NCBI GenBank assembly: GCA_040902845.1
Contig: JBBDWM010000034.1
Location: 186,001 to 250,000, forward strand
Length of the DNA: 64,000 nt
Reading direction: 5' to 3'
Source of the DNA: JALYNX01 sp040902845
GTDB taxonomy: Bacteria; Actinomycetota; Acidimicrobiia; Spongiisociales; ZC4RG35
Below the pieces are notes generated by a model. That model made no database searches and was not told the DNA's origin. It saw nothing but the letters and a program-made list of their open reading frames with translations. Position 1 is the stretch's first letter, and each line of letters begins with the position of its first letter. Below are positions 17,704 to 26,749 of this stretch, in pieces. Made by a program: the position numbers and the translations under genes.

Positions 17704-18702
17704 TCAGTCTTCCTCTTTCGCGTCACGGGTCATGAGCCTGAGCACGGCTTCCTTGGGGTCGAGGCCCTCGTATAGGACGTGACCAACGTGACTGGCGATC
17801 GGCATTTCGATCCCGCTCCGCTGAGCGAGATCCAGGACCGCCTGGGTCGTCTTGACTCCCTCGGCGACCATTCTCATCTCGGTCACCACGTCGTTGAGGC
17901 TCTTGCCCGAAGCCAGGCCGACTCCGACCTGATGGTTGCGACTTGCAGTCGAGATGCAGGTCGCGATCAGGTCACCCATACCGGCGAGCCCGGCAAAGGT
18001 GGCAGGTCTGCCACCCAAAGCCACCCCGAGCCTGGTCAGCTCTGCCAGGGCACGCGTGATCAGAGTGGCCCGGGTGTTGTCGCCGAAGCCGAGACCGTCC
18101 GACATCCCGGCTGCTATCGCCATCACGTTCTTGAGGGCTCCACCCAGTTCGCATCCGACAACGTCGTCGTGGGTGTAGACCCGGAAGGTTGGCCCCATGA
18201 ACACGTCCTGGAGTCGGCGGGCAGTGGCCCGGTCGGCCATTGCGATAACAGTCGCCGTCGGTTGGCCGGCGGCGACCTCGCTGGCGAGATTGGGCCCGGT
18301 CATGACTCCTACCAGGGACCGGTTCTTGCGGGGTGAGGTCTCAGTCACGACCTGGGTCATGGTGGCCAGGGTGTCCTGTTCGATTCCCTTGGTCAACGAC
18401 AGCACCGGCACGTCCTCTCCCAACCCTTCAGCGATCCTGGTGTAGATCTCCCTGAAGCCATGGGAGGGAACTGCCATCACTAGTGCGGATGCGCCTTCGA
18501 CCGCGGTGTTGAGGTCGGCGGTGGCGGTGAGGCCATCGGGGAGGGCGAGGCCGGGGAGATATTGGCGGTTCTCCCGGGTCTCGTTCATCTCTGCGGCCAG
18601 CTCGGGTCGTCGTGCCCAGAGCACGGTGGGGGTCGAGCGCGCAGCGAATGCCGCCACCGTGGTCCCCCAGGACCCGGCTCCGACTACTGCGATCCTGTCC
18701 AC
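17704..18702 (-). CDS. gpsA: NAD(P)+-dependent glycerol-3-phosphate dehydrogenase
   Basis: 332 residues, normal for GpsA. The Rossmann motif VGAGSWGTTVAAF is at residues 6-18, ALVMAVPSHGFRE near 75, SLTKGIEQDTLATMTQVV near 105, GPNLASEVAAGQPTA near 138, LGGALKNVMAIAAGMSDGLG near 188 and a TASRNHQVG motif near 250. It reduces dihydroxyacetone phosphate to sn-glycerol-3-phosphate, the backbone of phospholipids. GTG at 18702 is preceded by a TAGCGT hexamer and no Shine-Dalgarno. Confidence 0.95.
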   Translation of the reverse strand: MDRIAVVGAGSWGTTVAAFAARSTPTVLWARRPELAAEMNETRENRQYLPGLALPDGLTATADLNTAVEGASALVMAVPSHGFREIYTRIAEGLGEDVPVLSLTKGIEQDTLATMTQVVTETSPRKNRSLVGVMTGPNLASEVAAGQPTATVIAMADRATARRLQDVFMGPTFRVYTHDDVVGCELGGALKNVMAIAAGMSDGLGFGDNTRATLITRALAELTRLGVALGGRPATFAGLAGMGDLIATCISTASRNHQVGVGLASGKSLNDVVTEMRMVAEGVKTTQAVLDLAQRSGIEMPIASHVGHVLYEGLDPKEAVLRLMTRDAKEED

Positions 18703-18708
18703 GTCGGC

Positions 18709-18714
18709 ACGCTA
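18709..18714 (-). promoter_or_regulatory. Putative -10 (TAGCGT) for leaderless gpsA
   Basis: On the minus strand TAGCGT ends 6 nt before the GTG start of gpsA. It lies only 23 bp from the divergent ychF hexamer, so the two promoters share about 50 bp. Confidence 0.4.
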
Positions 18715-18737
18715 GCCAGCTGCGGTGTCACGCTCCC

Positions 18738-18743
18738 TAACCT
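18738..18743 (+). promoter_or_regulatory. Putative -10 (TAACCT) for ychF
   Basis: TAACCT ends 10 nt before ATG 18754 with no Shine-Dalgarno visible in the short gap, consistent with a leaderless or near-leaderless transcript. Confidence 0.35.
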
Positions 18744-18753
18744 GCGCCGGCGA

Positions 18754-19836
18754 ATGAGTCTGACAATCGGCATCGTGGGTCTCCCCAATGTGGGCAAGTC
18801 CACGCTCTTCAACGCGCTCACAGATGCCAAGGTCCTGGCAGCCAACTACCCGTTCGCAACCATCGAGTCCAACACCGGTGTGGTCCCGATTCCCGACCCA
18901 CGGCTCGACACCCTCGCAACCATGTTCAATTCGAAGAAGGTCACCCCGGCGACCGTGACCTTTGTCGACATCGCAGGTCTTGTTCACGGCTCCAGCAAGG
19001 GCGAAGGTCTCGGCAACCAGTTCCTGGCGAGTATCCGCGACGTGAACGCCATCTGCCACGTGGTTCGGGCGTTCGACTCCGGGAGCGTCGTCTCGATTGG
19101 CGAGGGTGGCGGCCCGGCCTCGGACATCGACATCCTCGAAACCGAGCTGGCAATCGCCGATCTGCAAACGATCGAGAAACGACTTCCCAGGTTGGAGCGA
19201 GAGGCCACGGTCGACCGGTCGCTGGGCCCCCAGGTCGACCTGCTTCATCTGCTCCGGCAGGCAGTTGGCTCCGGGCAGATGGTCAGCCGCAGCCCGGAGT
19301 TGCTGGCTCGCCTTCCCGAGTACGCCGACCTCCATCTGCTGACCGCCAAGCCGATCATCTACGTGTTCAACAGCGGCCCAGCCCTGCTGGTCGACCTCGA
19401 ACAACGCTCCGGTTTGGCCGCAGCCGTGGCTCCAGCAGAGGCCCTCTTCCTCGACGCCCAGATCGAGGCGGAGCTCAACGAGCTCGACGAGGAGGATCGT
19501 GTTGAGATACTGGCTTCCGTCGGTCAAGAAGAGCCCGGGCTGCATGCCGTGATCCGCGCTGCATATCGGACCCTGGGTCTGCAGAGTTTTCTCACGGTAG
19601 GGGAGAAGGAGGCGCGGGCCTGGACCATCCGATCCGGGGCCACCGCCCCGGAAGCGGCCGGTGCGATCCACACCGACTTCGAGCGGGGCTTCATCGCTGC
19701 CGAGGTGGTCGACTATCCACTCCTGGTGAAGGCAGGCTCCTGGATCGAGGCGAGGGCGAAGGGCCTTGTCCGCACCGAGGGACGGTCCTACGTCATGCGA
19801 CCCGACGACGTCGTCGACTTTCGCTTCAACGTATGA
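18754..19836 (+). CDS. ychF: YchF-family ATPase (OBG-like)
   Basis: 360 residues, as expected for YchF. P-loop GLPNVGKSTLF at residues 8-18, switch FPFATI-like YPFATIESNTGVV, G3 DIAGLVHGSSKGEGLGNQFL near 70, a G4 variant in KPIIYVFNSG (NxxE replaced), and the C-terminal TGS domain FLTVGEKEARAWTIRSGATA. YchF binds ATP rather than GTP, associates with ribosomes and is implicated in stress responses. The ATG at 18754 gives the conserved MSLTIGIVG start; the frame extends upstream only into gpsA. Confidence 0.95.
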   Translation: MSLTIGIVGLPNVGKSTLFNALTDAKVLAANYPFATIESNTGVVPIPDPRLDTLATMFNSKKVTPATVTFVDIAGLVHGSSKGEGLGNQFLASIRDVNAICHVVRAFDSGSVVSIGEGGGPASDIDILETELAIADLQTIEKRLPRLEREATVDRSLGPQVDLLHLLRQAVGSGQMVSRSPELLARLPEYADLHLLTAKPIIYVFNSGPALLVDLEQRSGLAAAVAPAEALFLDAQIEAELNELDEEDRVEILASVGQEEPGLHAVIRAAYRTLGLQSFLTVGEKEARAWTIRSGATAPEAAGAIHTDFERGFIAAEVVDYPLLVKAGSWIEARAKGLVRTEGRSYVMRPDDVVDFRFNV

Positions 19837-19909
19837 GCGTCGGTGTCTATGAGACATCAGCTTCCAGGGTCCATTGGGGATCGCCCTATGATGGGCCCGG
19901 CCAACGACA

Positions 19910-20030
19910 TCGAATGGGAGAGCCCTGGAATGCGGGGCGCCGAAGGGGCAACTCCTCCCCGGAAACTCTCAGGCACGTGGACCATTCGGGTGAGGCACCG
20001 CTGGAGATGACGACAGCGGGGGAGGGCTGA
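19910..20030 (+). ncRNA. Glycine riboswitch upstream of gcvP
   Basis: The hallmark elements occur in order: GGGAGAG at 19916-19922, GCGCCGAAGGGGCAA near 19937-19951, GGAAACTCTCAGGCA near 19961-19975 and GGACC shortly after (19979-19983). The first and third pair around the glycine pocket. A CTGGAGA element follows near 20001-20007, as at the start of a second aptamer, but no second CCGAAGG core is present, so this looks like a single aptamer with a vestigial partner. gcvP starts 19 bp downstream with RBS GAGGAGA. Glycine binding would be expected to switch on glycine cleavage. Confidence 0.88.
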
Positions 20031-20048
20031 CAGCCTTAGAGGAGACTG

Positions 20049-22874
20049 ATGCCCAACCCCAGAGAGCGCTTCGCCGACCGCCACATCGGGCCCGACCCCG
20101 AAGATATCGAGAAGATGCTGGCGACGGTTGGGGCCGCGAGTCTCGACGAGCTCGTCTCACAGACCGTGCCCGCATCGATCCTCGACATAACCTTGGAACT
20201 GCCGCCGGCGATGACAGAGCGTGAGGTGGTTGCCCGGCTCTCCGAACTGGCGGCAAGAAACGTGGTGTTGCCCTCGCTGATCGGGCTCGGATACCACGAC
20301 ACCATCACACCTCCGGTGATCCAGCGCAACGTCCTGGAGAGCCCTTCGTGGTACACGGCTTACACCCCGTATCAAGCGGAGATCTCCCAGGGGCGATTGG
20401 AGGCTCTCCTCAACTTCCAGACGATGGTCACCGACCTCACCGGGCTCGATATTGCCAACGCATCACTTCTTGACGAGCCGACCGCAGCGGCCGAAGCAAT
20501 GGCGATGTGCCGGCGTTTGGACAAAGGCGACAGGAACGTCTTCTACGTCGATGACGATTGTCACCTTCCGACCATCGAGGTGGTCAGGACCAGAGCCCGG
20601 GCGATCGGTGTCGAAGTCCGCATGCTCTCCGAGGGAGTGATTCCCGGAGTTGGGTTCGGCGTATTGCTTCAGTACCCGGGATCCTCCGGTGCTGTCACCG
20701 ACCATTCCGAGCTCGTCAGCCGTCTCCACGACGACGGAACGCTCGTCACGGTTGCCACCGATCTGCTGTCCCTGGCCCTACTCATCCCACCGGGGGAGTG
20801 GGGAGCCGACATCGCCGTCGGATCGGCGCAGAGGTTTGGGGTTCCTATGGGTTACGGGGGCCCGCACGCCGGATTCATCGCCACCCGGGAAAGCATGGTC
20901 AGGGTCCTTCCCGGTCGTCTGGTCGGGGTCTCATCGGATCGCTCTGGGAAAACCGCCTACCGGCTGGCGCTCCAGACCAGAGAGCAACACATCCGCCGCG
21001 AGAAGGCGACGTCAAACGTATGCACGGCGCAGGTGCTTCTCGCCGTGGTCGCAGGCTTCTATGCCTGCTGGCACGGGCCGGAAGGGATTGGGGACATCGC
21101 CTCCGAGGTACATGGGTTGACGTCGAGACTCGCCCGATCGTTGAGAGTCGGCGGCTTGGAGGTGATCAACGACACCTGGTTCGACACCTTGACCGTTCGC
21201 CCCCTCCAGGGTGCCGATGAAGCTATTGAGGCCGCCCTCGCCGCTGGCGTGAATCTCGGCCGGGTTGACAACGAGCACGTACGGATCGCCCTGGATGAGA
21301 CCACCACCCTGGACATTGTGTCCCGGGTGCTCGTTGCTCTCGGCCTGGATGAGTTGGTCTCCGACGCCGCCACCGGGATCCCCGAAGGCCTGGTGCGTCG
21401 ATCGGAATTCCTCACCCACCCGGTGTTCAACACCCACCGGTCCGAGCATGAGATGCTCCGCTATCTGCGACGGCTTGCCGACCGTGACCTGGCCCTGGAT
21501 CGCAGCATGATTCCACTCGGCTCCTGCACGATGAAGCTGAACGCCACCACGGAGATGATTCCGATCACCTGGCCGGGATTTGCCGGGGTCCATCCCTACG
21601 TCCCCAGCTCTCAGGCGACGGGGTACCTCGAGATGATCCGGGAGCTCGAGGTATACCTCTGTGCGGTCACCGGTTATGACGTGGTGACGTTTCAGCCCAA
21701 TGCCGGCTCCCAGGGTGAGCTCGCCGGTCTTCTGGCCATTCGCGCCTACCACCTGAGCCGTGGAGAAGGTCACCGCGATATCTGTCTCATTCCTGCCTCA
21801 GCTCATGGGACCAATGCGGCGTCGGCTGTGATGGCCGGCATGAAGGTCGTGGTGGTGGCCACCGATGAGCGTGGGAACGTCGATAACACGGATCTGCGGT
21901 CCCGTGCGGAGGCCGCTGGGGACAATCTGGCAGCCGTGATGGTGACCTACCCCTCGACACACGGAGTTTTTGAGGAAGGGATCCTCGAGCTCATCGAGAT
22001 CGTGCATGACCACGGTGGCCAGGTGTACGTCGATGGGGCCAACTTGAACGCAATGGTCGGGCTGGCCCGTCCCGGAGACCTCGGTGCCGACATCGGGCAC
22101 CTCAACCTGCACAAGACTTTCACCATCCCCCACGGAGGTGGCGGTCCCGGGGTGGGCCCGGTCGGCGCCAGGAGCCATCTGGCTCCGTTCCTTCCCAATC
22201 ATCCCTTGAACCCGGCGGCCGGCCCACCGACCGGGATCGGGCCCATCTCAGGAGCTCCGTTCGGTTCGGCGGGGATCCTCCCGATCCCATATGCCTTCAT
22301 CCGTCTCATGGGCGGAGATGGGCTCCGGAAAGCGACCATGGTCGCGATCCTCGCCGCCAACTACGTGGCCCGCCGTCTCGACCCCTATTTCCCGGTGCTC
22401 TACACCGGTTCTCAGGGGCGGGTCGCCCACGAGTGCATCCTCGACCTGAGACCGCTGGCCAAAGCGACCGGTGTCTCCGCCGAGGACGTCGCCAAGCGTC
22501 TCGCCGACTACGGGCTCCACGCACCCACCTTGTCGTTCCCGGTCGCCGGCACATTGATGGTCGAGCCCACCGAGTCTGAGAGCCTTGCAGAACTGGACAG
22601 GCTCTGTGACGCCATGATTTCCATCGCCGAAGAGGCAGGGAGGATCGAAGCCGGAGAGTGGCCCCGCGACGACAACCCTCTGGTCAATGCCCCCCATCCT
22701 GCGGACATGTTGACAGCCGACGAATGGGCCCATCCCTACTCGCGGAACACTGCGGGCTATCCGCTGCGTAGTCTGCATCGCGACAAGTACTGGCCACCGG
22801 TGGGCCGTATCGACGGTCCAGGGGGCGACCGGAATCTGGTTTGTGCCTGCCCGCCCCCGGAGGCCTATGAATGA
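20049..22874 (+). CDS. gcvP: Glycine dehydrogenase (decarboxylating), P-protein
   Basis: 941 residues, full-length homodimeric GcvP. N-terminal RHIGPDPEDIEKMLATVG, SLLDEPTAAAEAM near 140, GSCTMKLNATTEM near 490, and the pyridoxal phosphate lysine in GHLNLHKTFTIPHGGGGPG near 688. It decarboxylates glycine and passes the aminomethyl group to lipoylated GcvH. gcvH and gcvT are not in the window, so the complex is encoded elsewhere. Expression is presumably controlled by the glycine riboswitch in its leader. Confidence 0.97.
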   Translation: MPNPRERFADRHIGPDPEDIEKMLATVGAASLDELVSQTVPASILDITLELPPAMTEREVVARLSELAARNVVLPSLIGLGYHDTITPPVIQRNVLESPSWYTAYTPYQAEISQGRLEALLNFQTMVTDLTGLDIANASLLDEPTAAAEAMAMCRRLDKGDRNVFYVDDDCHLPTIEVVRTRARAIGVEVRMLSEGVIPGVGFGVLLQYPGSSGAVTDHSELVSRLHDDGTLVTVATDLLSLALLIPPGEWGADIAVGSAQRFGVPMGYGGPHAGFIATRESMVRVLPGRLVGVSSDRSGKTAYRLALQTREQHIRREKATSNVCTAQVLLAVVAGFYACWHGPEGIGDIASEVHGLTSRLARSLRVGGLEVINDTWFDTLTVRPLQGADEAIEAALAAGVNLGRVDNEHVRIALDETTTLDIVSRVLVALGLDELVSDAATGIPEGLVRRSEFLTHPVFNTHRSEHEMLRYLRRLADRDLALDRSMIPLGSCTMKLNATTEMIPITWPGFAGVHPYVPSSQATGYLEMIRELEVYLCAVTGYDVVTFQPNAGSQGELAGLLAIRAYHLSRGEGHRDICLIPASAHGTNAASAVMAGMKVVVVATDERGNVDNTDLRSRAEAAGDNLAAVMVTYPSTHGVFEEGILELIEIVHDHGGQVYVDGANLNAMVGLARPGDLGADIGHLNLHKTFTIPHGGGGPGVGPVGARSHLAPFLPNHPLNPAAGPPTGIGPISGAPFGSAGILPIPYAFIRLMGGDGLRKATMVAILAANYVARRLDPYFPVLYTGSQGRVAHECILDLRPLAKATGVSAEDVAKRLADYGLHAPTLSFPVAGTLMVEPTESESLAELDRLCDAMISIAEEAGRIEAGEWPRDDNPLVNAPHPADMLTADEWAHPYSRNTAGYPLRSLHRDKYWPPVGRIDGPGGDRNLVCACPPPEAYE

Positions 22875-22958
22875 TTCTTCCCTTGACTTTCCCCGCCACA
22901 ATGGGATCGTGACTCGTGGACGGGTGACGGCTGGGACAGACAAAGAAGCGGTGATGCG

Positions 22959-24152
22959 GTGAGATTCACCGGTCAGGTAAGGGTTCCGGAGGTCGACCAC
23001 CCCGGCGTCCCCGCCACCTTCGTGGTCGAAGACGACCAAGCGGAGGTGCTTCTCGACGGGGAATCACTGGGTCGTTGGTCGTTGTTCGACGTGCATGCGT
23101 CACGTCTGGTTTCCGCCGCCTTCTCTGTGTCGCTGGCGGGAGACGAGATCACATTCATCGCTGACGAACCGGTCGATTTTGCTTACAAGGGCGTCGACCA
23201 CATGGCCGAGTCCTGGGCTCGGTACAAGGCGATGGCCCTTCCCCGGCGGATGGTGGCGGTGGGGCGCTCCCGGCGCGGCACCCTCCCGTCTCGTGTCACC
23301 GAGTTGCGTGACGCCATGCTGGCGAACCTGGAGAACCTGAGCATGGCGGATTGGGCCGAGGAGACGGAGGAGATCGAGGCTGCCCCGGCTGCAATCACTG
23401 CCCCCCTTCCCATCCCCGTGGCGCCACCCACCGAGGTTCCAGCACCACCGGTCGACCAACTTGCAGAGCCGATCCAGGCGCCAGTCGAGCGTGAAGATAT
23501 AGCGCCGCCGGTCGAGGAGAAAGCTCTCCCACCGTTGCGATCGCTGCCGATGCGCCCGGGCCCGGGTCTTGCGGCCCGCCCACGGACCGAGGCGCCGCCG
23601 ATTCCCGCGGTCGACCCGATCGACATCTTCCGACCCGAACCACCCAAGGTCGAACCGCGCCAGCCGGAGCCGGTTGAGATTGAGTTGGTCGAAAGTCTTG
23701 AAACCGAACCGATGGAGCCCTTCGAGCCGGAGCCCGTTGAGCCAGAGCCGGTTGAAACCCTCGCGCCGGTCGCTCTCGTCGAGCCGGAGTCGGAGCCAGT
23801 GCCTGAGGTTCCGCAACTGGTCAGAGAGTTGTTGGACACGTCGAGCGACGACGATCGGGATGAGACACCAAAGCGCCTGGTCGTCGACCTAGGGGCCTAT
23901 GAGGTTGCTGCACCGCCGGCCCCGGAGCCGGTCATCACCACTACCCAGAATCGGGCGCCGGCACTCGCAACCACGGCGCCGGTTCCAGATCGTTCGGGAA
24001 TCTTTGGGGCGGTGCGCGCCGCCTTCGTGAGAAACAAGGGCTCGCATCTGCACGAATTCGTTGAGGCGCCCGGTGGGATCGGCATCACACGGCACATTTG
24101 CAGCGAGTGCGGATACATCTCGATCGGAGTCACCGACACCGAGGCCGAATAG
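22959..24152 (+). CDS. Uncharacterised protein with Pro/Glu-rich linker and C-terminal CxxC
   Basis: 397 residues, not recognised. Residues 1-90 form a predicted beta-rich domain (RFTGQVRVPEVDHPG, DGESLGRWSLFDVHASRL) with a PH-like flavour. Residues ~130-310 are low-complexity and dominated by Pro, Glu and Val (for example EPMEPFEPEPVEPEPVE). The C-terminal ~45 residues carry HICSECGYISIG with a single CxxC. No signal peptide or membrane helix. GTG 22959 is the first in-frame start after gcvP. The layout suggests a cytoplasmic scaffold or adaptor; function unknown. Confidence 0.6.
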   Translation: MRFTGQVRVPEVDHPGVPATFVVEDDQAEVLLDGESLGRWSLFDVHASRLVSAAFSVSLAGDEITFIADEPVDFAYKGVDHMAESWARYKAMALPRRMVAVGRSRRGTLPSRVTELRDAMLANLENLSMADWAEETEEIEAAPAAITAPLPIPVAPPTEVPAPPVDQLAEPIQAPVEREDIAPPVEEKALPPLRSLPMRPGPGLAARPRTEAPPIPAVDPIDIFRPEPPKVEPRQPEPVEIELVESLETEPMEPFEPEPVEPEPVETLAPVALVEPESEPVPEVPQLVRELLDTSSDDDRDETPKRLVVDLGAYEVAAPPAPEPVITTTQNRAPALATTAPVPDRSGIFGAVRAAFVRNKGSHLHEFVEAPGGIGITRHICSECGYISIGVTDTEAE

Positions 24153-24153
24153 C

Positions 24154-24960
24154 TCAGCTCGAGCCGTGCAACGATCCGCCTGCCCGCGGCTCCCACGAGA
24201 AATAGCGCACGGCCAGCAGCGCCCCGGCCGCCAACCACGCAGTCATCGTCAGCACGGCTATCCATGGAAACCCGGGGTCCAACGTCGGGTTGAAGAGCTC
24301 GACTACGGCACTGGCCAACGGCTCCAATGGGAATAGGGATGCCAGTGTCTGCAACCACTCGGGGGCCCCTTCGAGAGGGAAGAAGATCCCGGAGATGAAT
24401 GACAGGGGAAGGATGAAGGCATTGGCCAGCGCCGGTGCCGACCTGGCGTTGGGGGTCAACGCGGCCAGCGCCAGTCCCATGGCCGAGAATGTGGCGGCGC
24501 CCAGAGCCATCAGCAAGATGACCAATGGAAGGTTGCCCCATGGGATCTCGACCCCGAACAGCAGGCTTCCCACAGTCAGCATGATCACCACCGAGACCAG
24601 GCCCACCCCCACCGCGGAGAGCAATCTCCCCGCGACGTGCACCGACATCGGGACCGGTGTTGACAGGACTCGTTTCAAGACTCCGTTGTCTCGAGCGTTT
24701 GCGGTGTTGATCGCGAGATTGGTGAAGGTGGCGGTGACCATCCCGAAGACCGCGATGCCGGGAGTAAACCACTGAGCAATAGAGATTCCACCCAACTCGT
24801 CGATAGTGACCCCCGAATTGAGCAGGTTGATGAGGACCAGGAAGAACAACGGCAGGACCAGAGTGAAGAAGGCTGCGATCGGGGTTCGAAGAAAGATCCT
24901 GGTTTGGACCCGGGTCTCTGATCGCACCAGTCGCCACGACGTGGATGCAGACGTCACCAT
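24154..24960 (-). CDS. ABC-2 type transporter permease
   Basis: 268 residues with six hydrophobic helices: TPIAAFFTLVLPLFFLVL near 28-45, WFTPGIAVFGMVTATFTNLA near 68, the SVGVGLVSVVIMLTVGSLL pair, and LPLSFISGIFFPLEGAPEWL with the typical ABC-2 FxP/SGxxFP motif. It pairs with the ATPase two genes upstream (25339-26244) as an exporter of unknown substrate. It overlaps the flavin protein gene by 7 bp and ends 2 bp from the convergent gene at 24152. Confidence 0.85.
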   Translation of the reverse strand: MVTSASTSWRLVRSETRVQTRIFLRTPIAAFFTLVLPLFFLVLINLLNSGVTIDELGGISIAQWFTPGIAVFGMVTATFTNLAINTANARDNGVLKRVLSTPVPMSVHVAGRLLSAVGVGLVSVVIMLTVGSLLFGVEIPWGNLPLVILLMALGAATFSAMGLALAALTPNARSAPALANAFILPLSFISGIFFPLEGAPEWLQTLASLFPLEPLASAVVELFNPTLDPGFPWIAVLTMTAWLAAGALLAVRYFSWEPRAGGSLHGSS

Positions 24961-25361
24961 GCCCGCACTGAATCGGGGATGACACGGATCGGGACCGAAT
25001 AGGTCTTGCTGAACTGTTCCACGGTCATACCCAATTCATCTTCGATCAGCCTTCGGTACTTCTCGCGATACTCGGCGTGCTCACTCACCGGGGGCGCGGG
25101 TTCGTCTATGGCCGCGATGCCGGTGACGATCGTTACCTCCTCTTTCCCCGTTGCCATGGCGTCAAGATTGAGACTGACCCGAGGATTCCGCTCGATGTTC
25201 GCCAGTTTGGGCATCTGGGGCTGGGAGTAGATCAGAATCGACTCGCCGTCCCACCAGAACCAGACGAGGGACGTCTGAGGCACAGACCCTGGCGTGACGG
25301 TGGTCAGCCAGATGAGATGGCTGGCGGCGATACGCGTTTCAATCTCCGGTCTGATTCTCAT
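24954..25361 (-). CDS. Rv3369-like split-barrel flavin/F420-binding protein
   Basis: 135 residues of the pyridoxamine phosphate oxidase-like split barrel: SHLIWLTTVTPGSVPQTSLVWFWWDG near residues 13-40 (broken by loops), IYSQPQMPKLANIERNPRVSL near 48-68 and C-terminal VPIRVIPDSVRAW. In actinobacteria such small proteins often bind F420 or FMN. It overlaps both neighbours (23 bp with the ATPase, 7 bp with the permease), so it is embedded in an ABC exporter operon, which is unusual. Its link to transport is unknown. Confidence 0.75.
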   Translation of the reverse strand: MRIRPEIETRIAASHLIWLTTVTPGSVPQTSLVWFWWDGESILIYSQPQMPKLANIERNPRVSLNLDAMATGKEEVTIVTGIAAIDEPAPPVSEHAEYREKYRRLIEDELGMTVEQFSKTYSVPIRVIPDSVRAW

Positions 25362-26244
25362 GATGTCCGATCAACTCCAGATAGACGTCCTCGAGGGATG
25401 GCCTGGTCACTTCCAGGCCTTCGAGGACTATGTGATGCTCGAGGGCACGGCCGGTCAGGCGATGCAGGTCCTCGGTCGGTTGTTGAGTGCTGACATTGAC
25501 ATTGCCGACCGGGTCGGCGACGACGCCCATCGTTTCCTGATGGGCGCGGTTAGGCAGGCGAAATCGGATCGTGGCTGCGGCCGTCATCCGACTTCCCAGG
25601 GTGCCCGGCGGGCCCTCCGCCAGCACTTCGCCACCGGCGACAACGACCACCCGATCGGCAAGAGCCTGCGCTTCTTCGAGATAGTGCGTCGTCAACAGAA
25701 CAGTGGTGCCGGATCTGGCCAATCCCTGGATCATCGCCCATGCATCGCGCCGGGCCGCAGGGTCGAACCCCGTTGTCGGCTCGTCGAGAAACAAGAGCTC
25801 CGGGCTGCCGGTGAGGGCAAGGGCGAGGTCTAGACGACGCCTCTGTCCACCTGACAGTCGCTTGATCCTCTCATCGGCCTTCTCCTCGAGACCCACTGTC
25901 GCAATCAAGTCGTCGGCTTCACGTGGATGGTCGTAAGCCGGGCGAAGATATTCGATCGACTCGCGAACCGTCAATTCGTCTTCGAGACCAGCTTCCTGGA
26001 GGACGATCCCTATCCGCTGCTTCAGCGCGGCGCCGGCATCGACAGGGTTGCTGCCAAGAACGTCAACGGTCCCCGAATCGGGACGTCGGTAGCCCTCGAG
26101 GATCTCCACGGTTGTTGTCTTTCCCGCACCGTTGGGCCCGAGCAGGGCCACCACCTCACCCATCGCCACCTCGAGATCCAGTCCCACCAGCGCTCTGACA
26201 CTGCCGTATGACTTGGTCAGGCCCTCGGCACGGATTGCGCTCAT
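25339..26244 (-). CDS. ABC transporter ATP-binding protein (ABC-2 exporter)
   Basis: 301 residues: Walker A LLGPNGAGKTTTVEIL near 35, Q-loop VLQEAGLEDEL near 83, signature LSGGQRRRLDLAL near 130, Walker B LLFLDEPTTGFD near 150 and H-loop TTHYLEEAQALAD near 183. A ~90-residue C-terminal extension follows, as in drug/antibiotic exporters. It energises the permease at 24154-24960. It overlaps the upstream membrane protein gene by 4 bp (ATGA-type coupling). Confidence 0.92.
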   Translation of the reverse strand: MSAIRAEGLTKSYGSVRALVGLDLEVAMGEVVALLGPNGAGKTTTVEILEGYRRPDSGTVDVLGSNPVDAGAALKQRIGIVLQEAGLEDELTVRESIEYLRPAYDHPREADDLIATVGLEEKADERIKRLSGGQRRRLDLALALTGSPELLFLDEPTTGFDPAARRDAWAMIQGLARSGTTVLLTTHYLEEAQALADRVVVVAGGEVLAEGPPGTLGSRMTAAATIRFRLPNRAHQETMGVVADPVGNVNVSTQQPTEDLHRLTGRALEHHIVLEGLEVTRPSLEDVYLELIGHHENQTGD

Positions 26245-26693
26245 CCGGCACCGGTCTTCATGACCATCACCGACACCGCCACGATCAGGAGGGCCATGGT
26301 CACGGTGCCCCAGATCGCTGCTCGCTTCCCGAGGCCGGCCGCCGTCTCATGGTCGGAGGCCTCGAGCGCCGCGACCATCCTCTCCCCGTCCGGCCGGTGA
26401 ACGATTCCGCCGATGACAGCGGCTGCCACCACCACGACCAGCCCAACGGTGACGAAGGCGTCCCCCCAGTCGTAGACGTCGCTGAACACGACGAGGAGGA
26501 TCCCGGACAGGGCGGTGAGAATTCCTGCAGGGTTGAAGACTTTGAGCCCGGCCTCATTCGCCACCCGGGTCCAGCCGAGGGCTGCCGGCCCTCCCTCTCG
26601 GGCCATGCGGGGGCCGGCAAAACCCGAGAACACGCCGGCGCCGATCCAGGTGGCGGCGGCAAGGACGTGCACTATCAGCAGTAAATCGTTCAA
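26241..26693 (-). CDS. Small integral membrane protein (CopD/DUF2269-like)
   Basis: 150 residues with four predicted helices: LLLIVHVLAAATWIGAGVFS opens the protein with the His/Trp pattern seen in CopD- and DUF2269-like membrane proteins. TTG at 26693 is preceded by AAGGAG on the minus strand at suitable spacing. It heads the operon with the ABC exporter genes. Function unknown; a heme- or copper-related role would be a guess based on family resemblance only. Confidence 0.65.
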   Translation of the reverse strand: MNDLLLIVHVLAAATWIGAGVFSGFAGPRMAREGGPAALGWTRVANEAGLKVFNPAGILTALSGILLVVFSDVYDWGDAFVTVGLVVVVAAAVIGGIVHRPDGERMVAALEASDHETAAGLGKRAAIWGTVTMALLIVAVSVMVMKTGAG

Positions 26694-26749
26694 GGCTCCT
26701 TCTTTGTTGGTGGCGGCAAACTAGTGGCGGACCCGATATCGAGTCGACC

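Noticed and set aside
16355..17782. 475-residue plus-strand open frame across the exporter, flavin protein and gpsA genes
   Set aside because: Spans three real minus-strand genes, is rich in His/Arg/Gly with no family motif, and is a shadow.
23640..23820. DNA tandem repeat in the 23-kb gene
   Set aside because: GAGCCGG-type recurrence is explained by the Glu-Pro-Val protein linker; unit length and register are irregular.
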